A stretch of 64,000 nucleotides of DNA from an uncultured Polaribacter sp. (GTDB lineage: Bacteria > Bacteroidota > Bacteroidia > Flavobacteriales > Flavobacteriaceae), in assembly GCA_943846595.1 (NCBI GenBank), contig OX044355.1, forward strand, positions 1 through 64,000, written 5' to 3'. The position numbers and the translations under genes were made by a program. The notes below the pieces were generated by a model, which was not told where the DNA came from, did not search any database, and saw only the letters and a program-made list of their open reading frames with translations. How positions within the stretch are numbered: the first letter of the stretch is position 1; each line of letters opens with the position of its first letter. This document shows positions 60,146 to 64,000 of the stretch, piece after piece.

Positions 60146-62365
60146 ATGAGAAATTTACTTTTTGTATCTGTACTTCTTTTTACTTTTGGATGTCCAAAAA
60201 TTAATTCCCAAAAAACAAACTTTAAAACAGGCACTAAAAACATTAGCATAGAAAGCATTTGGAACGGCACCTTTTCTTCTCAGAGAATGAATGCTTTGAA
60301 CTCGATGAACGGTGATTTTTATTCGCTGTTAAATTTCGATAGCGCAACCAATTCGACCACCATAGATGTCTACAGTTACCAAACTTTAGAGAAGGTTAAA
60401 ACACTAGTAAATAGTAAAAATATAGATGGATTGGCCCGATTTTCTTCCTATCGTTTTAATAATGAAGAAACGAAATTAATTTTAGGGACTAATTTCAAAA
60501 AAATTTATAGACGTTCTTCTAAAGGTACTTTCTATGCTTATGATATCGCCTCTAAAAAAGTAAGTTTGATTGGTAAAAACATTCAAGAGCCTGTTTTTTC
60601 ACCAGACAGTAAAAAAGTAGCCTTTGCGAAAGACAACAATATCTTTATCAAAAATCTTAGCACAAAAAAAGTAACTCAAATAACGAAGGATGGTAAAAAG
60701 AATCAGATTATAAACGGAATCACAGATTGGGTGTACGAGGAAGAGTTTGGTTTTGTAAGGGCTTTCGAATGGAGTAATGATAGTAAACATATTGCGTTCT
60801 TACGTTTTGACGAAAGTCAAGTTCCTACGTTTTCTATGGACATGGTTGGAAATCAAAACTATCCAGAGCAACAGGTGTTCAAATACCCAAAGGCAGGAGA
60901 AAAAAATGCAAATGTGACATTACATCTCTATAGTGTTTCCTCAAAAAGCACGGACAAAATTGCATTGGGTGCTTATGAATACATTCCAAGAATTAAATGG
61001 TCTAATGATGCAAATATTTTAGTAGCAATCACCTTAAATCGTCATCAAAACAACTTAAAATTGCACAAAGTAAACGCAAAAAATTTAACAGCATCTCTGT
61101 TGTTAAGTGAAACCGACAAAGCCTATATAGACGTTACAGACAACCTTACTTTTTTAAATGACAATAGCTTTATTTGGACCAGCGAAGGAGATGGATTCAA
61201 TCATATTTATCATTATGATTTCTCTGGAAAATTGATCAATCAAATTACCTCAGGAAATTGGGAGGTGACCAAATATTATGGTTTCAATAAAAATAAAAAA
61301 ACCATTTATTATCAATCTGTAGAAAATCGCACTACCAACAGGGGTGTATATTCCATTGGCTTGGATGGAAACAATAAAAAATTACTTAGCAATAAAGAGG
61401 GCACAAATACTGCTTCCTTTAGCAAAAACCTCCACTACTTTATCAATACTTTTTCATCGGCAGAAATTCCACCGATATACACGCTCTACACTGCAGAGGG
61501 TGAAATGCTAAAAGTGGTTAAGGACAATATTGAATTAAAAGAAAAACTGTCTGAATACAAGATGAGTCCGAAAGAATTTTCGACCCTCGAAATTAATGGA
61601 AATGAATTGAATATGTGGATGCTGAAACCCATAGATTTTGATGAAAACAAGAAATACCCATTGTTGATGTTTCAATATTCAGGTCCAGGCTCGCAACAAG
61701 TTGCCAATCGCTGGAATGGCAGCAATGATTATTGGCATAATATGTTGGCTCAAAAAGGAATGATTGTGGTGTGTGTTGATGGACGTGGCACAGGGTTTAA
61801 AGGAAGTGATTTTAAAAAATCGACCTATCTAAATTTGGTAAAATATGAAACCGAAGATCAAATTGCTGCTGCTAAAAAATTAGCAGAACGTTCGTATATC
61901 GATGCTGAAAATATTGGTATTTGGGGCTGGTCTTTTGGGGGACATATGAGCACCAATTCACTATTAAAAGGAAGTGATATCTTTACCACAGCAATCGCAG
62001 TTGCTCCTGTAACTTCTTGGCGTTTTTACGATACAGCTTATACAGAACGTTTCCTAAGGACTCCGCAAGAAAACCCGGGAGGATACGATGACAATTCGCC
62101 TGTAAACTACGCGCACAAATTAAAAGGAAATTACTTACTAGTGCATGGAACTGGTGATGACAATGTACACGTTCAAAACAGTTATCGAATGATCAATTCG
62201 TTGATTGAAGCCAACAAACAATTTGATATGTTTATTGTTCCCGACAGAACACACGGAATTTTTAAAGGAAAAAATACACGGCTAAATTTGTACACAAAAA
62301 TGACAAATTTTGTAGAAACACATTTAATTCAAAAATCAAAGAAATCAACTAAAATAAAAGGATAA
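60146..62365 (+). CDS. Prolyl oligopeptidase-family S9 peptidase (dipeptidyl peptidase IV-like)
   Basis: A 739-residue protein with an N-terminal export signal (MRNLLFVSVLLFTFGC; the lipobox is not canonical), beta-propeller (about 60-480), and alpha/beta-hydrolase domain with GWSFGGHMS (Ser), GTGDDNVHVQNS (Asp) and DRTHGI (His). It cleaves dipeptides from proline-containing peptides in the periplasm. The POT-type peptide transporter gene follows 3 bp later, so cleavage and uptake are coupled. Confidence 0.92.
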   Translation: MRNLLFVSVLLFTFGCPKINSQKTNFKTGTKNISIESIWNGTFSSQRMNALNSMNGDFYSLLNFDSATNSTTIDVYSYQTLEKVKTLVNSKNIDGLARFSSYRFNNEETKLILGTNFKKIYRRSSKGTFYAYDIASKKVSLIGKNIQEPVFSPDSKKVAFAKDNNIFIKNLSTKKVTQITKDGKKNQIINGITDWVYEEEFGFVRAFEWSNDSKHIAFLRFDESQVPTFSMDMVGNQNYPEQQVFKYPKAGEKNANVTLHLYSVSSKSTDKIALGAYEYIPRIKWSNDANILVAITLNRHQNNLKLHKVNAKNLTASLLLSETDKAYIDVTDNLTFLNDNSFIWTSEGDGFNHIYHYDFSGKLINQITSGNWEVTKYYGFNKNKKTIYYQSVENRTTNRGVYSIGLDGNNKKLLSNKEGTNTASFSKNLHYFINTFSSAEIPPIYTLYTAEGEMLKVVKDNIELKEKLSEYKMSPKEFSTLEINGNELNMWMLKPIDFDENKKYPLLMFQYSGPGSQQVANRWNGSNDYWHNMLAQKGMIVVCVDGRGTGFKGSDFKKSTYLNLVKYETEDQIAAAKKLAERSYIDAENIGIWGWSFGGHMSTNSLLKGSDIFTTAIAVAPVTSWRFYDTAYTERFLRTPQENPGGYDDNSPVNYAHKLKGNYLLVHGTGDDNVHVQNSYRMINSLIEANKQFDMFIVPDRTHGIFKGKNTRLNLYTKMTNFVETHLIQKSKKSTKIKG

Positions 62366-62368
62366 AAC

Positions 62369-64000
62369 ATGAACAATACCACAAAATTAACACATCAAAA
62401 AGAATTATTTGGGCATCCAGTAGGGCTTTATGTACTATTTTTCACAGAAATGTGGGAACGATTTTCCTATTACGGAATGAGGGGTATTTTAGTTTTATAT
62501 GTTGCAAGTTCTGCTACAGCAATTGATCCAGGATTAGGATGGACCAATAAAAACGCACTAATACTATATGGTTGGTATACCATGCTGGTTTATGTTGCAT
62601 CAATTCCCGGAGGTTGGATTGCTGATAAATTTTTAGGTCAAAAAAAGACTGTAATGCTGGGTGGACTGCTACTTTGTTTTGGTCATGGAATTTTAGCAGT
62701 TCCAGAAGATTGGGCTTTTTTCACAGGACTTGTATTAATTATTTTAGGGGTAGGTGGCTTAAAGCCAAATATTTCTACCATGGTTGGTGGTCTCTATAAA
62801 AAAGGCGATACTAGAAGAGATAGCGGATTTACTATTTTTTATATCGGAATTAATATTGGTGCTTTCCTAGCAAGTATTACGGTTGGATTGGTTGCCTATT
62901 ATTATGGATGGCATTATGGATTTGGCCTGGCTGGATTAGGAATGTTAATTGGACAAGCTGTGTTCTTTTGGGGACAGAAATTTCTGGAAGGAGTTGGAGA
63001 GTTCTCTGGTGGAAACAAAGTAACTCAACAAGAAAGAGAAGCTGCAAAAAAACCTTTAAATAAGATTGAAAAAGATAGAGTCATTGTGCTTTTAATTTCG
63101 TTTTTAATTGTTGTTGTTTTTTGGGGCGCTTTTGAACAAGCTGGTGGGTTAATGAATCTATATACAGATGCGAAGGTTGATCGATCAACAGATTTTAGTT
63201 GGCTTGAAGAAATTCCTGCTGCTGTATTTCAATCACTAAATGCAGGGTATATTATTGTTTTTGGAACAATTATTGGCGGTTTCTGGATTTGGTGGAAGAA
63301 AAAAGGAAAAGAATCTTCATCACTTTTTAAAATGGCGATTGGAACAATAATCATGGGACTTGGATATGTTTTTATGATGTTTGCTTCACAGGAAGCGAGT
63401 TCTGAGGTATTTGGAAAAGCTGCTATGACATGGGTTTTTCTTGCCTATTTATTCCATACAATTGGAGAACTATGTACATCTCCTGTGGCATTATCATTTA
63501 TTACAAAGCTTGCTCCACTTAAGTACGCATCTATAATGATGGGTATTTATTTTGCTGCAACAGGTCTTGGAAATAAATTAGCTGGTAGTATTGGTGAAAA
63601 CTCTCAACTAAAACCTTTTATTGGAACAATGATTGTGAATAAGGAAGATGTATTTCCTTTCATTAAGATGGATTCAATTGAAATAAAAAATAAACAAAAA
63701 AATATTGTAAAAATATTTGACTACCCAATAAATGAGGACAAAAACTTCAGCATCAAAGCAAAAGTATATAATGACGGAGGTAAAGTAATTTTTAAAGAAT
63801 TTGAGTCAGACATAAAACTTAATAGCTTGTTTGCATTGTCTCTTGATAAAGATAGTAACACAAAAGAGTTGCTAGAAACGTTGTCAGAAAGAAAAATTGG
63901 AATCTCAAATCCTTACCATGCTAAGATACTTTTTGAAAAAGATAAGGATAAAGCTCAATTAATAGAAAACAAAGGAGATGGAAAAGATTATAATATTTCT
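62369..64000 (+). CDS. POT-family proton-dependent oligopeptide transporter (cut by window end)
   Basis: From the ATG at 62369 the frame is open to the window end (544 codons). YVLFFTEMWERFSYYGMRGI is the family ExxERFxYYG signature. GGLKPNISTMVGG and FYIGINIGAFLAS follow, with several membrane helices. From about residue 412 there is an inserted soluble stretch (GTMIVNKEDVFPFIKMDSIE and on), seen in flavobacterial members. Imports di-/tripeptides across the inner membrane. Directly downstream of the DPP-IV-like gene. Confidence 0.9.
   Translation, partial: MNNTTKLTHQKELFGHPVGLYVLFFTEMWERFSYYGMRGILVLYVASSATAIDPGLGWTNKNALILYGWYTMLVYVASIPGGWIADKFLGQKKTVMLGGLLLCFGHGILAVPEDWAFFTGLVLIILGVGGLKPNISTMVGGLYKKGDTRRDSGFTIFYIGINIGAFLASITVGLVAYYYGWHYGFGLAGLGMLIGQAVFFWGQKFLEGVGEFSGGNKVTQQEREAAKKPLNKIEKDRVIVLLISFLIVVVFWGAFEQAGGLMNLYTDAKVDRSTDFSWLEEIPAAVFQSLNAGYIIVFGTIIGGFWIWWKKKGKESSSLFKMAIGTIIMGLGYVFMMFASQEASSEVFGKAAMTWVFLAYLFHTIGELCTSPVALSFITKLAPLKYASIMMGIYFAATGLGNKLAGSIGENSQLKPFIGTMIVNKEDVFPFIKMDSIEIKNKQKNIVKIFDYPINEDKNFSIKAKVYNDGGKVIFKEFESDIKLNSLFALSLDKDSNTKELLETLSERKIGISNPYHAKILFEKDKDKAQLIENKGDGKDYNIS

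Overview
The window looks like chromosome of a marine Flavobacteriaceae bacterium (Bacteroidota). It is AT-rich. It has SusC/SusD pairs, lipoproteins with an SC or GC lipobox, type IX secretion (T9SS) sorting tails, and a mevalonate pathway with a class II HMG-CoA reductase. The exact genus (for example Polaribacter- or Tenacibaculum-like) is inference.

Region 1 (1-14.2 kb) is an accessory island made of unrelated cargo blocks separated by copies of one complex repeat. The repeat is an attachment-site-like junction: the core CTGGAGGTACCACA, a hairpin followed by a T-run, and 12-bp direct repeats containing GGTTGCTC on both sides. Junctions are at about 1-130, 4.80-5.13, 8.29-8.51, 12.19-12.35, 13.73-14.06 and 41.50-41.83 kb. 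Two carry a nearly identical excisionase-like HTH gene. The cargo includes two surface proteins whose C-termini have the signature of diversity-generating retroelement (DGR) variable regions, relics of the DGR accessory gene avd, a T9SS protein with a small partner, a membrane-anchored regulator, a YwqK-type lipoprotein, a truncated tyrosine recombinase and a secreted esterase. No DGR reverse transcriptase or template repeat is visible here.

Region 2 (14.4-41.2 kb) is a starch/malto-oligosaccharide utilisation locus bracketed by two of these junctions. The minus-strand operon encodes an MFS sugar importer, beta-phosphoglucomutase, a GH65 phosphorylase, a GH13 neopullulanase, an esterase, a GH31 alpha-glucosidase and two GH13 lipoproteins. 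A LacI-type regulator lies between it and the plus-strand operon, which encodes SusC, SusD, SusE, SusF-like, a T9SS-secreted GH13 amylase, and a T9SS surface protein with its small partner. The likely flow is surface cleavage, SusCD import, periplasmic trimming by GH13/GH31 enzymes, import of maltose across the inner membrane, then phosphorolysis to glucose and beta-glucose-1-phosphate.

Region 3 (42.0-49.3 kb) holds a cytoplasmic GH31 enzyme and a glycogen synthesis set (glgB, glgC, glgA). Region 4 (49.6-64 kb) is core chromosome: two small lipoproteins, an RluB-type pseudouridine synthase, a UbiA prenyltransferase, mevalonate kinase, diphosphomevalonate decarboxylase, thiamine pyrophosphokinase, a redoxin, a flavoprotein, a GYDIA-family GHMP kinase, HMG-CoA reductase, a DPP-IV-like peptidase and a POT peptide transporter cut by the window end.
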